A stretch of DNA of 64,000 bases from Diacronema lutheri (lineage: Eukaryota > Haptophyta > Pavlovophyceae > Pavlovales > Pavlovaceae), in assembly GCA_019448385.1 (NCBI GenBank), contig JAGTXO010000021.1, forward strand, positions 310,001 through 374,000, given 5' to 3'. Below are positions 37,334-48,170 of the stretch, one piece after another. A model generated the notes under the pieces. The model was not told the DNA's origin. It saw only the letters and a list, made by a program, of their open reading frames with translations, and did not search any database. The position numbers and the translations under genes are program-made. The first letter of the stretch is position 1. Every line of letters begins with the position of its first letter.

Positions 37334-37996
37334 TCAGAAGGCAATTGAGCCTCGCGTTCTCCACTCGCCCAGCCGATTCTCGTTGTATACAAGCGCGGGG
37401 ATGCCGAGCAACGAGTCGAGGACAATGTCGCTCACGACCGGCACGACTGCCATGCCTTCGACGCCGTTGAGCGCGCGCTGCAGCGCGTTCTGGAAGTCGT
37501 CGACGCTCTCGAGCGGCTCGATGAGGGGCGCGCCGTCGCCGCTCTCCATGTGCGAGCAGAAGATGAGCGTGCGCTCGCCCATCTTTGCACTGCGCGGGTT
37601 CCACCGGTCCCATTTGCTCAACTGCTCGCCGCGCAGGGTGATGCGAACGCCCGGGCGCGCGACGGCGGCGCCACGCGAGAGGGCCTGCAAGCCCTCGGCG
37701 AGCGACTGCGAGGCGAAGCGCACGCGCCCGAGCGTGATCGACTCGATGGCCGCCAGCCGTAGCCGTGTGTACTTCTCGACGCGCTGCGCGAGAAAGTTGT
37801 ATTTGATGCGCAGCAGCGCGTGCTCCGTGAGGACGACGAGGCGCTCCTGCTCGAAGTTCCAATGGTTGACGAAGGTGAGCAGCCAAATGCCTAGCATCGC
37901 GCCGTCGGCTGGCGTCACCAGCGCGCGCGCCGCCGCGAGGCCCACCTCGAGCACCGTCAGCCGCCGCGAGAGCGACGCCGAGGGCTGCGCACTCAT
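37334..37996 (-). CDS. TPRG1/TPRG1L-family (hSac2-domain) protein
   Basis: The 220-aa protein matches the tumour-protein-p63-regulated-gene family over its length. Landmarks are WLLTFVNHWNFEQERLVVLT, IKYNFLAQRVEKYTRLRLAA, IESITLGRVRF and the invariant tail YNENRLGEWRTRGSIAF, against YNxNKLGxxxARGSIGF in animals. In vertebrates TPRG1L (mover) is a membrane-peripheral, vesicle-associated protein. The domain has a PH-like fold related to that in Sac2/INPP5F. No transmembrane segment is present. The function in an alga is unknown. It is head-to-head with acyl-protein thioesterase (49 bp between starts). Confidence 0.85.
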   Translation of the reverse strand: MSAQPSASLSRRLTVLEVGLAAARALVTPADGAMLGIWLLTFVNHWNFEQERLVVLTEHALLRIKYNFLAQRVEKYTRLRLAAIESITLGRVRFASQSLAEGLQALSRGAAVARPGVRITLRGEQLSKWDRWNPRSAKMGERTLIFCSHMESGDGAPLIEPLESVDDFQNALQRALNGVEGMAVVPVVSDIVLDSLLGIPALVYNENRLGEWRTRGSIAF

Positions 37997-38045
37997 CGTG
38001 CGGCTTCCCTCAAAAACGCAAGGTCGTTGTCGGTGGCCTCCGCGT

Positions 38046-38876
38046 ATGCGCCTGCTCGTCGCGGCGGCACTCATCTCGCGGAGCGCCGGCGTGCGCACCT
38101 CAGCGGGCGCGCGCGCCTTGCGATCGGTGCGCATGTCCACGTCCGCGTGGGACCGCACATCGCTCGACCGCGCGACGCAGACGATCACGATTACCGCCGC
38201 GGCCGACGAGCCGTCGGCGTCGATCGTGATCCTGCACGGCCTGGGCGACACCGCGCAGGGCTGGGCGGACGTGGCGGCGATGTGGGCGGGCGCGCTGCCG
38301 TCGGCGCGTTTCGTGCTGCCTACAGCTCCGCTCCTCCCAGTCACGCTCAACGGCGGCATGCGCATGCCCGCGTGGTACGACATCGCGCGTCTTGACGGCG
38401 ACGCCGACCGGCAGACGTGCGACGGCATCGGCGAGTCGAAGGCGACGATCGACGCGCTCGTGTCGCGAGAGGCCGCGCTCGTCGGTGGTGCAGGCCGTGT
38501 CGTCCTCGCAGGCTTTTCGCAGGGCGGCGCCCTCGCGCTCTACGCCGGGCTGCAGCGCGAGTCAGAGCCGCTCGCGGCCGTCATCTCGATGTCGGCGTAC
38601 CTGCCCGCGCGCGGCGCGTGGAGCGTCGCGCCCGCGTCGCGAGGCGTGCCCGTCGGCTTCTTCCACGGCGACGCTGACCAGGTTGTCCGGCCCTCGTGGG
38701 CCGACATGTCTGTGGCCGAGTTGCGCGGGGCGCAGCAGGTCGCGGCCGTCTCGCTCAAGACGTACGTCGGCATGGCGCATTCGGCGACGCAGGAGGAGAT
38801 TTCGGACGTGGCCGCATTCATGGCACGCGCTCTCGGCCTCGGACCGCCGGACGCCGCGGCCGGCTCGCGGCTCTGA
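38046..38876 (+). CDS. Acyl-protein thioesterase (LYPLA1/APT family)
   Basis: The 276-aa alpha/beta hydrolase has SIVILHGLGDTAQGWADV (oxyanion loop), the nucleophile elbow VVLAGFSQGGALALY, the acid residue in PVGFFHGDADQVV and the histidine in YVGMAHSATQEE, completing a Ser-Asp-His triad. These enzymes remove palmitate from cysteines of peripheral membrane proteins and are the opposing activity to DHHC transferases. An N-terminal extension of about 45 residues (MRLLVAAALISRSAGVRTSA) could be a mitochondrial or plastid leader, or translation may begin at the internal MSTSAWDR. Stop at 38876. Confidence 0.93.
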   Translation: MRLLVAAALISRSAGVRTSAGARALRSVRMSTSAWDRTSLDRATQTITITAAADEPSASIVILHGLGDTAQGWADVAAMWAGALPSARFVLPTAPLLPVTLNGGMRMPAWYDIARLDGDADRQTCDGIGESKATIDALVSREAALVGGAGRVVLAGFSQGGALALYAGLQRESEPLAAVISMSAYLPARGAWSVAPASRGVPVGFFHGDADQVVRPSWADMSVAELRGAQQVAAVSLKTYVGMAHSATQEEISDVAAFMARALGLGPPDAAAGSRL

Positions 38877-39043
38877 CTTCCAAACTGCCGCTGCGCGCAC
38901 GCGGAAGAAGAGAAGCGTGTGAGGCATCCCGTTTCAGCAACCTTTGCTTAAACGGGATGCTTACGCCTGTCTCGCTGGTTGTCATTGGACAGACTACTCT
39001 TTGATACGTCCTACGCACACGTATCCAGCCCCAGTCTGTCGCC

Positions 39044-41244
39044 TCAGTCCTCGCCGCCCTTCTTTGGCCTGCGCTTCTTCGTCTTCTTGCTCACCTGGTC
39101 GAGGATGGAGAGCGACTGCTTCTTGAGCGTCTCGCGGTCAACGATGTCCTCCTCGAGGTCCTCCTCAAACTCCTCGTCGGACGCGCCGTCGTCCTGCGCC
39201 GACGGGTCCTGCGCGCGCAGCGGCGCGCGGGCGGCGAGCAGCGGCGTGCGCGCGCGCGCGCGCAGCGGCGGGTGACGCGGCGAAAGCGCTGGCCGCGTGC
39301 GTGCGCGCGGCGGAGTGCTGGGAGGGCACGCGCGGCCCAACGGCAGCGGAGGTGCGGCTGCGTGCCAGCCGCCGTGCATGGGCCGCTCGCGCACGCGGCG
39401 TGCTGCTTGCTGCCCGACTCGGCGACGGCGTGCGCGCGCCGCGTTCGCCTCGCGCCCCGCGCCGCTCGTGCCGTGCGCGCGCACCTTGATGCGGAGGTTG
39501 TTCTCAACCGCCGGCTCCTGCAACGCCGCGCTCTTCTTGAGCTCAGCGTCAATCGAGATGCCCTCCCGCTCGAGCGCCTGCGCGGACGAGCGGGCGGGCA
39601 CGACGCGGCGCGCGAGAGGGGCGAAGGGCGCGGCGTGCAGGCGGCAGGGCGGGGCATGCCCGCGGTGAGCTGGCCGTGCACGCGCGGTGGGCGGGCGACG
39701 CGACGCAGCGGCGCCGTCTGCACCACCGTCACTCGCGCTGCCCGGCGCCCTCGCGCACGCCGCGGCGCGCCAGGCGGCGCGGCGCGCCGGCGCGGCCGGG
39801 CGGCTCGCGCGCGCACCTCCTCCTCAATGCGCATGGCGTCGAGGACGAGGCGTAAGCGCGCCTCGTTCTGCAGCAGCACGTCGACGAGCGTGTCGTCCGA
39901 GAGCGGCACGGGCCTCTCGCCCGACGGGAGCGGCACGGCGTCAAGCTTCTCGGACAAGTGCTGGATGCCCGCCTTGACGTTGATCAGGATGCGCGACATC
40001 CTCTCGTACTTGTGCCGCTGTCGCTCGGCTTTGACCTCCTCCTCCGCGGCGGCTGAGGCGGCGAGCGGGTCGGCGATCGCCGACGGCACGCGCTCGAGCG
40101 TCGCGACGTCGTTGTGCGCGGCGTACGTGAGCGCCTCGACGCGCTCGTGCAGCGCGCGCTTCTGCTCGACGAGCGCGTCAATCTTCTTCTGCGACTCGTC
40201 GGTCATCTGGACGAGGCTGCGGTGCGTGTCCTCTTGCGTGATGAACTTTTGGATCACCTCGTTCACGTCTGATACGCCCGTCGCCTCCTTGATCTCGCGG
40301 AAGGCTGCCTCGTACGCGGCGATCTTGAGCTGCTCCTCGGCGATGTCCGCCTCCGAGACCGTCGTGTCGCCGCCTGGCTGCGCGCGGCGGAGCTCTTCGG
40401 CGTGCTCGGCCTCCTTGGCGGCCTCACGGCGCGCCTTCTCGCGGCGCTCGAGCTCCGCGTTCAGGTCGTGCTTCTTGTTGACGAGCGCACGCCGTTCCTG
40501 CAGCTCGCGCTCGCGCGCCTTGCGCTCCTCGCCGACGATCGCCTCAAATTTGGTCAGCTCTTGCTTTGCCATCTCCTTGGAGTGGTTGGCGTCGTGCGAC
40601 ATGAGGAGGAGCTCCTCGTAGTCCGCCTCCTTCGCCTTGAGCGTCGCCTCCGATGCGTGCAGCTGGTTGGCGAACGTGATGCGCTCGTCCTTGAGCCGTC
40701 GGACGATCTGCTCGTAGGTCTTGCGCACCTCCTGCGCGTCGTCGTATCGCTGCACGGCCTTCTCGAGGCGCTTCTCGAGCGCCTTGATCTCGCGGACGAG
40801 CGGGTTGTCGCTCGTTGGTCGCTTCGACTCCTTGGACAAGTCGCGCAGTCGGTCCGTCATCTTGTCGAGCTCGCGCCGCTTGTTCATGTTTGCGTGCGCG
40901 AGCTCGTCGTGCTTCCGCCGGAGCGCCGTGATCTGCTCGTCGAGCTTCTTGAGCTCGGCGGACACGTCCCTGCGCGCCGGCTTGGGCGGCTCACCCTGCG
41001 CCACCTTCTCGCCGCCGCCGCCGCCGCCGCCGCCTCGCGCGCCGCGCGCGCTCGACGCGCCGTTGCCGCCGGTCGTCGCCGCAAGATTTGCGGCCGATTT
41101 GCCGGCCGCAATGTCGTGCGACGCGCGCGCCTCCTCCTGGAGGGCGGCGAAGCGCTTGTGCAGCTCTGTCAGCTCTTCGTCCTGGTCGCCGCCATACGCC
41201 ACCTGCCGCGCGCGCCCCGCCTTGCGCCCGCCTGCCGCGACCAT
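39044..41244 (-). CDS. Outer dynein arm docking complex subunit, ODAD3/CCDC151-like
   Basis: Three exons (39817-41244, 39485-39577, 39044-39208) join in phase 0 into 561 aa. It is coiled coil for almost the whole length (ELKKLDEQITALRRKHDELA, NPLVREIKALEKRLEKAVQR). The signature EIKEATGVSDVNEVIQKFIT with QEDTHRSLVQM is shared by ciliary docking proteins of the CCDC151/ODA10 and CCDC63/114 families. Spacing and the C-terminal DREtLKKQS helix after an acidic DEEFEEDLEEDIV patch favour CCDC151. The protein helps attach outer dynein arms to axonemal doublets, so the organism is flagellated. A Gly run ([11 protein letters not shown]) separates the head from the coiled coil. Telling ODAD3 from ODAD1 needs a search. 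Confidence 0.82.
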
Positions 41245-41353
41245 GGGCTGAACGGACGCACCCGCACGATGGCGTTGGATCGTTACACGAAGGGCAGAAC
41301 GGACCCCGCCCCACTCCCTTTGAATTTGAGAGGGGGGCAAACGCGCGGGAGCC

Positions 41354-42407
41354 ATGTCCTCCGTGCTGCGGCGCGAGGTGGACGACGCCTGGCGCGCGCG
41401 GCTGCATGAGCGCGAGGAGCGGCTTGCCGCGGACGCGCGCGCGCCGCCTCGCCCGCCGCTGCCCGCCGCGCACGTCGCCGCGCTCGCCGCCGCGCGCGCG
41501 GCCGCCGCGCGCGCGCTCGAGCCGGCGGCGGCGCGCCGGGCCGCCGCGGGCACGTTGGCCGAGCCGGGCGACGGCACGCCGCTGGCGCCGATGCGCGAGG
41601 CGGTGATCGACGCGAGCGCTGGGCCATCGCTCCTCGGCCGGCTCGGCGCCGCTGAGGCCGAGGCTGTTCGCTGGCGCGAGCACGCGTCGATGCTCACCGA
41701 TGCGCGCGCGCGCGCCGACGAGCGCGTCGCGGGCGCGCAGCGCGCGCTCGAGGCGGAGGCGCAGCTGCGGCAGGACGCCGAGTTCGAGCTGTACGACTCG
41801 AGCACGGCGCTCCGTGACCGCGAGCGCGAGCTCGCTCTCGTCCGCGCAGTCCTCGACGGCCGCGTGCGCGAGCGCGATGCCGTCGTGCACGCGCTGCGCG
41901 CTCGGCTCGCAACTGCCGACTCGCTGCGCGCGCGCGAGCTGCGCGTGCGCGCGCGCGAACGCAGCGTAGCGCGGCGCGCGCGCGAGCTGGGCGGCCTCAC
42001 CCGCGCGCGGGCCCTCGAGGCTGACCGCGCCGCACGTTCCGCCGCGCGCTGGCGCGACGCGGCGGCGTGCGCGCGCGCGCCGCTCGCCACGCTCGCCGAC
42101 GCGCTCGGCGCGACGCTCGCGCGCGCGCACGCGGCGGAGCAGGAGCGCGTGGGCGCGCAGCTGCTGCTGCTGCAGACGCACCAGGCGCTCGGCACCGACA
42201 TTGCCGCCTCGCCCGCCCTCGCGCGCATGCAAGAGGCCGTGCGCGCGTACGCGGCAGGGCCGGCGGCGGACGGCGCGGCGGACGGAGGCGGCGTGCAAAG
42301 TGGCGCGCGCGCGTCCGTCCTGCTCACGGACGCGGCGCTCGTCTCGCAGGGCGCGCTCGAGGCCCTCGCGCGCATCGAGACTGCCGAGCGCCTCGACGTC
42401 GCGTTGC

Positions 42408-42441
<34 letters not shown>

Positions 42442-45400
42442 GCCGATACTCGCATGGACGGGCGATGGCGGCGGCGGTGTCGGCCGGGGCGGAGGCGGCG
42501 CCACGGGTGACACACTGAGCGCGCGCCTCGACGATCGCGCGACGGCCGCGCGCTTTGACGCGGTGCTCGACGCGGTCGACCTCGCGACGCTGCGCTGGGA
42601 GCAGGACGCGCAAATCTCGCGCCTCGACGCACCGTACTCTTCTCCCGGACAGAGCGTGCGACACGCGTACGATGGCGGCGACGGCGGCGCCGGCAGCGAC
42701 GCGGAGAGCAGTGGGCTGCGCGCGGACGCTGACGCGGCTGGCGACGGGCGCGGCGCTGGGCGCGGCGCCGGCCCGCTCGTGCGCGCGCGCGGCGAGACGG
42801 AGGCGGAGGCGGAGGCGGAGGCGGAGTGGTCGTGGCTCGCGCGGCTCGTGCGCGCGCTCGAGGCGGGCGAGCTTTCGGGCGAGCGCCTCGTCGCCGCCTC
42901 CGCCGAGCTCGAGGCGTTTGCGCGCACCGTGAGCTCGCGCGAGCTCGCCGCCGCGCCCTCCGCCGAGCGCGCGCGCCTGGCGGCACGCGCGGCGGCGGCG
43001 AGCGGCGCGGCGGCGAGCGCGCTGCGCTCGGCGGAGGGCGGCGGCGCCTCAGCGCTGCTCGAAAGCCGAGACGCGACGCTCCTACGACGCGCGCGTGAGC
43101 GCGCGACCGCCGAAGTCGCCGAATGCCATGCGCTGCTTGCCGACGCGCTCACTCGCGCAGATGCAGCCGAGGCGCGTGTCGCGAGCGCCGGCGCCGAGGC
43201 CGGCGGAGCGTCGGAACGCGCGCGTGCGCTCGCCGAGCGCGTCGCGGAGCTCAGCGCGCAGTTGGCCGACGCGCGCATCGGCGCGACGCAGGCGCAGGCG
43301 CGCGCGGACGCGAGCGCGGCGCGCGCGGCCGACGCTGAGGCGTGTCTCAGCCACGCGGAGGGGAGGGTGGCCGTGCTGGCGCAGTTCGCGGCGATCGGGG
43401 CGGGCGCGGGCGTCTCGTTCGGCGCTAGCGATGGTGGCGACGACGTGCGTGCGCCGCCTGCCGAACGCGGCGCAGGCGACGGCGCGGGCGCCGAGGCGGC
43501 GAGCCGCAGCACCGGTCGAGCAGACGGGGGCACCCTGGCGCTCACGCGCCAGCTGGCGGAGGTGCGTGCCGAGCTGCGCAGCGCGCGGCGGCAACTCGCC
43601 GAGTCGGAGCTCGCGCGCGCGGCGGACGCGGCGGAGGGCGCGCGCGCGCATGTCGGAGGCGGCGTGGCCGGCGGCGTGGCCGGCGGCGTGGCCGGCGGCG
43701 TGGCCGGCGGCGTGGCCGGCGCGGCCGGCGCGGCTGGTGAGCTGAGTGGCAGGATGGCGGCCGCTCGTGAGGAGCTTGCCGCACTCGGCGCGCGGCTCGA
43801 CGCGCGCCGCGCGGAGGAGAGCGCGCTCTCCGACGCGATCGCGAGCGTCCGCGCGGCACTCGAGTGCGAGCGCGCCGCTGTGCGCGACGCGAGCGCGCAG
43901 CTCAAGGTGGCGGAGGCGACGCACGCGCAGCTCGCGGCGGCGCGCGCGGAGGCGCGCGCGCACGTCGAGCGGCTGCGCGATGAGGGCGATGCGCTGCGCG
44001 TTGCGGCGACCGCGGCGCGCGCCGACGCGGAGCGCGCGCGCGAGGAGGCGGAGGCGGCCGACGCGCGCGCGCGCGCGGCGCGAGAGCGCGCGCGCGAGGA
44101 GGCGGAGGCGGCCGACGCCGTCGGCGCGGCGCGCGACGCCGACGCGGCGCGCGCGGCCGCGGATGGCGGCGGCGGCGGCGGCGGTGGCGCGTCCGGTGCG
44201 CAGGCGCAGTCCGGTGCGCAGGCACAGTCCGGTGCGCAGGCGCAGCTGGTCGCCGAGCTGAGCCGCAAGGTGAGGGCGCGAGCCAAGGCGTTTGGGCTAA
44301 GGGTTGGGCTTGGGCATTTGATGGGCGTTTGGGCTACGGGTTGGGCTTGGGCATTTGATGCGTGCAGACTTTGCCGCCGCGCGCGGGGGCGACGCGCTGA
44401 GCGCGCTGGGATGCACACCGCCTCGCCGCGCCGTGTGACCCCTTCCTCCCAATCGCGTGCTGCCCGTGCGCACGCGCGCGCGCCACGCGAGCGTCCCTGC
44501 CTCCCCGACCGCCGCCCCGCCCGTGCGCGTTGCCGCCCGCACCGGTTGCCGCGCGCCTTGCCCCCCACACCCCCCCTCCCCTCCCTCGCGCGCGCTCTCA
44601 GCTTTACACCGCGCGCGAGCTGCTGAGCGCGCAGCAGGACCAACTGCGCTCGTCCGAGCGCGAGAGCGCGCTCGCGCGCGTGCGAGCCACGCAGCGCGCG
44701 CTCGCGCACGCCAGCCTTTCGCTCGCCCTGCGCTCCTGGGCAACCGTCGACAGCAGGGCGCGCCCCGCCAGCGCGAGCGCCGCGACGGCGCGCGCGTCGG
44801 CGACGGGCCTGCGCGCGCTCTCGCCGCCGCGCGCGCGCGCGTTCGCCGCTCCCATGCGGCAGGGCGCCGCCGCCGCCGCCGCCCCCAGCGCGCGCGTCGT
44901 GTACGTGGCGATGCCAACGCTGTCCGCGCCTGCCACGACGTTGCCCATCGCTCGCGTCGAGCCCTTCTCGCGAGATGACGCCGCCACCGACGCCGCCGGC
45001 AAAACGGGCGAATTAGGCGCGCCGACCGCCGCGCACCACGCCCCGCCCAGCGACGGGCAGCTAGCTCGAGCCTACAACCCCGCGCGCCAGCCGCTGCCGC
45101 CATCGTGCGCATCGGCCCCGGCCTCGGCGTGCGCAGAGGCCGCGCGCGGCGATGCAGCCCCCGCCCAGGGTGCGCCAGCCGCCATCGTGCCAGCCGCCAT
45201 CGTGCCAGCCGCCATCGTGCCAGCCGCCATCGTGCAGCCGCAGCGCCAGCGCGTGAGCCTGCCGCCTGCGCTCGGTGCGCTCGGCAGCGCGCGCGGCCCC
45301 ACGGGCGGCTGCGCCGCGGCAGAAACGGGCGGCGGCGCGGGCGGCGGCGCGGGCGGCGGCGCGGGCGGCTGCTGCGCGCCGGAAACGGGGCGCGCGCGCG

Positions 45401-45792
45401 CGCTGCCGCTCGCACCTCTTGGCAAGGCGGCCGTGCAGGCGGCTGTGCCTGCGCCCGCGCAGGGCGACGTCGGTGCGCCCAGCTGCTCGTCGAGCATGGA
45501 GCCGCTCGGACGCGCGTCGCCTGCCGCGGAGCGCGGGCTTCCGGCTGCCAAGATTTTGCTCGGCGCGGCTGGCGGGGAGGAGCTACCGCCTCCCCGGCGA
45601 GGGGCGGAGACGCCGGAGCAGGACGTCGACGCGGCCGCGGCCGTGACGGCGCTGAGGCCGACTGCCGCGGCGGAAAGCGAGCCGGTCGCGCTGCACGCGC
45701 AGCCTGCCGTGCAGCCGCCCACCGCGTCGATCGCCGCGAACACCGCCGAGGCCGACACGCGCGAGACGACCGCTCGGTGCGGGCACCGCCCC

Positions 45793-45826
<34 letters not shown>

Positions 45827-46283
45827 ACCACCACCACCATTCCCTCGATGCCGTCCGAGCGCACGAGCGCGTGCGCGCGAGGCGTCCAATTGTGGGAAGG
45901 CCGCATGCCGTGCCCTGCTCGCGCCCACTCCGCCTCCCCTCACCCGCCTCGCCCGGGCCCTCGCGCGCCCGCTGATCGGCGCCCGGGCTTTCGCGCGCTC
46001 GCTGATCGGCGCTCGCCCGTCGCTCATCCCGCGCAGGGCCGGCGCGCCGCCATCGTGCGGCCCGCCGCCGTCGCAAGGCACTCGCAGTCCGACGCAGAGG
46101 ACGGCCGATCCGGGCCTCGAGGCGCGGAGCGCACCGGCGGCCATGCTTACGGCCGACGGTGCGGACGACGACCCGCTCGCGCGCTTCGACATGAGGGCGG
46201 GGGCCGCGCACGACGGTTTGTCGGACGATGCATCGATCGCATTTGAAAGCCTTGATGGGGATGATGACGACATGGGCTGGTAG
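41354..46283 (+). CDS. Large coiled-coil protein (1428 aa), unknown
   Basis: Three exons (41354-44269, 44602-45776, 46088-46283) join with matching phases. Residues about 1-970 are Ala/Arg/Glu-rich coiled coil, beginning MSSVLRREVDDAWRARLHER. They include an AGGV repeat (GGVAGGVAGGVAGGVAG) and an AQSGAQAQSG repeat. The middle is disordered with a 15-bp repeat encoding AAIVP four times. The last exon is acidic and ends DDASIAFESLDGDDDDMGW. No domain is recognised. The gene lies 109 bp head-to-head with the ODAD3-like gene. The length and coiled-coil style suit a centrosomal or axonemal protein, but that is only inference. The C-terminal acidic segment with a terminal Trp recalls acidic Arp2/3-binding tails. 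Confidence 0.7.
44270..44601 (+). other. Intron 1 of the 1428-aa coiled-coil gene, with a 23-bp duplication
   Basis: Donor GTGAGG, acceptor CTCTCAG. The block GGGTTGGGCTTGGGCATTTG followed by ATG occurs at about 44302 and again at about 44338. Confidence 0.75.
45177..45240 (+). repeat. 15-bp tandem repeat (four copies) encoding AAIVP
   Basis: Four copies of GCCAGCCGCCATCGT lie in frame within exon 2 of the 1428-aa gene. Confidence 0.9.
45777..46087 (+). other. Intron 2 of the 1428-aa coiled-coil gene, with poly(C)
   Basis: Donor GTGCGG, acceptor CTCGCAG. It contains about 31 consecutive C residues near its 5' end (45794-45824) and a directly repeated CGCTGATCGGCGC motif further on. Confidence 0.7.
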
Positions 46284-46627
46284 CTTGTTTTGCCGAACAC
46301 GCCCCCGCCGCGTCCTTGCCGTCCCCGCCGTCCCCGCTGCCGGCGTGCACAGGGTCGACGCCCTAACTTCGGTCCGACGTTGCGCGCGCGCTCTCTTTCG
46401 CTCGCTCCGTTTGTCCAGCCTCGGCCCCGTGCACGCCCCCCCTGCTGACCCGCCTGTAAGCGTCGTTAGTATTTTCACTTGCGGTGGCTTGGACGGCGTG
46501 TATCGCCTGCACGCGGGCGGCGGCACGCGACCGGCAGCGCGCGGCGATTAGGCACGGGCGGGCCCTTTGGGCCCGTCGGGCCTCGCTGCTAGCTCGCTGA
46601 CGGGGGACACCGGCTCCCATGATCACA
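46284..46627. other. Intergenic region between convergent genes
   Basis: This 344-bp gap separates the stops of the coiled-coil and calycin-like genes. It is less GC-rich near 46440-46480. I see no gene, repeat or RNA structure in it. Confidence 0.6.
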
Positions 46628-47290
46628 TCACCGACCGACGACCCTGCGGAAGCGGTCGGTCGTGCATCGCGTCTCGTTGGTCGCGACAACCGTCGTGCGC
46701 ATCGTCGCGGTGAGGACGAGGCCGTCGGCGGAGATGCTGTTCTCGACCTTCTCGACGAGCCCGAGCGAGGGGAACTGCTTGCGGATGAGGAGGACACGAG
46801 GCCCCCACGAGGAGCTGATCAAGCACTTGACACCCGCCTCCACCTCCTCCCGCCACTCGTCCGCGTCAGCCATCCGCCAGTGCTGAGTGAGCTCGAGCGA
46901 GCTCGCGAGCGTATAGACGTGCGTCACGCGGTCGCGTGAGCCTTCATCCATCGCAAAGCGTTTGGTGGCGGGAAGCGCGGCGGCGACCCGGCGCTTGAAA
47001 GGGCTGCCAACTTTGAGAGCCAGCCACCTGTCGTAGTCGTCGCGGTGCGCTTCGAGCCGCCAGAGGCCGCAGAACTCCGCCTTCCACTCCTCGCCCGCGC
47101 CCGCGGCCGCCTCGTGGTACGAGGGCGTGGGGCGGACGGCCTCGTCGCAGAAGTCCGCGCCGAGCGCCGTGTGGAACGACTCCTCATCGTCGTCGCGCTC
47201 CTCGCTCGACCGGCACGGCACGCTGCGCGCCAAGCCGAGCTCCGAGGCGCAAAGCGACGCGAGCTCCACGACCATGACCATCGCATCCAC
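46628..47290 (-). CDS. Calycin/FABP-like protein, tentative
   Basis: The 220-aa protein is not confidently recognised. The stretch EFCGLWRLEAHRDDYDRWLA, LKVGSPFKRRVAAALPATKR, followed by alternating strands (TLASSLELTQHWRMAD, VEKVENSISADGLVLTATMR, ETRCTTDRFRRV), has the rhythm of cytosolic fatty-acid-binding proteins. Those open with GxWxLxxxxNFDxYLKxxGV and end with a CxxxFxR strand. A 65-residue N-terminal extension precedes it. If correct, it would bind a hydrophobic ligand in a beta-barrel. The start is 46 bp from that of divergent RRP40. Confidence 0.5.
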   Translation of the reverse strand: MDAMVMVVELASLCASELGLARSVPCRSSEERDDDEESFHTALGADFCDEAVRPTPSYHEAAAGAGEEWKAEFCGLWRLEAHRDDYDRWLALKVGSPFKRRVAAALPATKRFAMDEGSRDRVTHVYTLASSLELTQHWRMADADEWREEVEAGVKCLISSSWGPRVLLIRKQFPSLGLVEKVENSISADGLVLTATMRTTVVATNETRCTTDRFRRVVGR

Positions 47291-47336
47291 AAGGACGAAA
47301 CAAAAAGTGGTTCCGTTCGCGTGGGAATCCCGCGCG

Positions 47337-48128
47337 ATGGCGGCAGGCGACGCGGCCCGATCGCCCGGGGAGGGCGAGCTCGTTGTCGTCGGGCCGTCAA
47401 AGGCGGTGGCGCAGGAGGGCGAGCTCGTCTACCCGGGCGATCGGATCACGTTTGGTGCCACTGCGCCACCGCTTGTCATGCTCGGCGCCGGCGTCCTCCG
47501 CGAGGAGGGGCACGTGATCGCGAGCAAGGCTGGCATCCTCCGGTTCGACGCGGCCGAGCGCCGGCTGTCGGTCGAGGCAGATCAGCGGCGGTACGTGCCC
47601 GCGCTGGGCGAGCATGTGGTGGGCGTGGTGGTGGAGAAGCTCTCCGAGGAGTATCGCGTCGACCTCGGCTGCAGCTCCCCCGCGGCGCTGCCCGTGCTCG
47701 CGTTCGACGGCGCCACTCGGCGCAACCGGCCAAACCTGCACGTCGGCTCGCTCGTCTTTGCGCGCGTCGTGCTCGCGCACAAGGACATGGAGCCGGAGCT
47801 GAGCTGTGCGGCGCCGGTGGGCGTCATGTCCAAGGATTGGATGACGGGCCAGTCCCTCTTTGGCGAGCTCAAGGGCGGCACGACGTTCCGCTGCTCGCTC
47901 GCGCACGCGCGCAGCCTCGCGGCAGACGACCGGCCCGGCGGGGAGCTCCTCGCGCTCATCGGCGAGCACGTGCCATTCGAGGTGGCCGTCGGCGCGAACG
48001 GCCGCGTTTGGCTGAACGCGGGCACCGTCGCTCAGCTCGTCGCGATCCAAACCGTCGTGTCGCGCGCGATGGATGCGCCCGCGGAGCAGCGCGCGCGGAT
48101 TGTGGCCGATGCGCTGGCACGCCGCTGA
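47337..48128 (+). CDS. EXOSC3: RNA exosome cap subunit RRP40 (EXOSC3)
   Basis: The 263-aa protein has the family's N-terminal domain, then the S1 domain with QRRYVPALGEHVVGVVVEKL, YRVDLG and the diagnostic FDGATRRNRPNLHVGSLVFA, AHKDMEPELSC. The KH-like C-terminus contains PFEVAVGANGRVWLNAGTVA, including the GxNGRxW signature. RRP40 sits on the cap of the nine-subunit exosome and guides RNA into the channel. Length matches animal and yeast orthologues. The ATG at 47337 was chosen because it fits the family start and avoids overlap with the divergent gene. Confidence 0.95.
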   Translation: MAAGDAARSPGEGELVVVGPSKAVAQEGELVYPGDRITFGATAPPLVMLGAGVLREEGHVIASKAGILRFDAAERRLSVEADQRRYVPALGEHVVGVVVEKLSEEYRVDLGCSSPAALPVLAFDGATRRNRPNLHVGSLVFARVVLAHKDMEPELSCAAPVGVMSKDWMTGQSLFGELKGGTTFRCSLAHARSLAADDRPGGELLALIGEHVPFEVAVGANGRVWLNAGTVAQLVAIQTVVSRAMDAPAEQRARIVADALARR

Positions 48129-48170
48129 AGTAGTGCCCGTTCTAGCTCTAGCTCGCGAAGCAGGGACGAA

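Noticed and set aside
39091-44709. 1872-codon minus-strand frame
   Set aside because: Its first 1150 codons are antisense to the coiled-coil gene and show only the Ala/Arg/Ser bias of a GC-rich shadow. Only the part from 41244 downward is the ODAD3-like gene.
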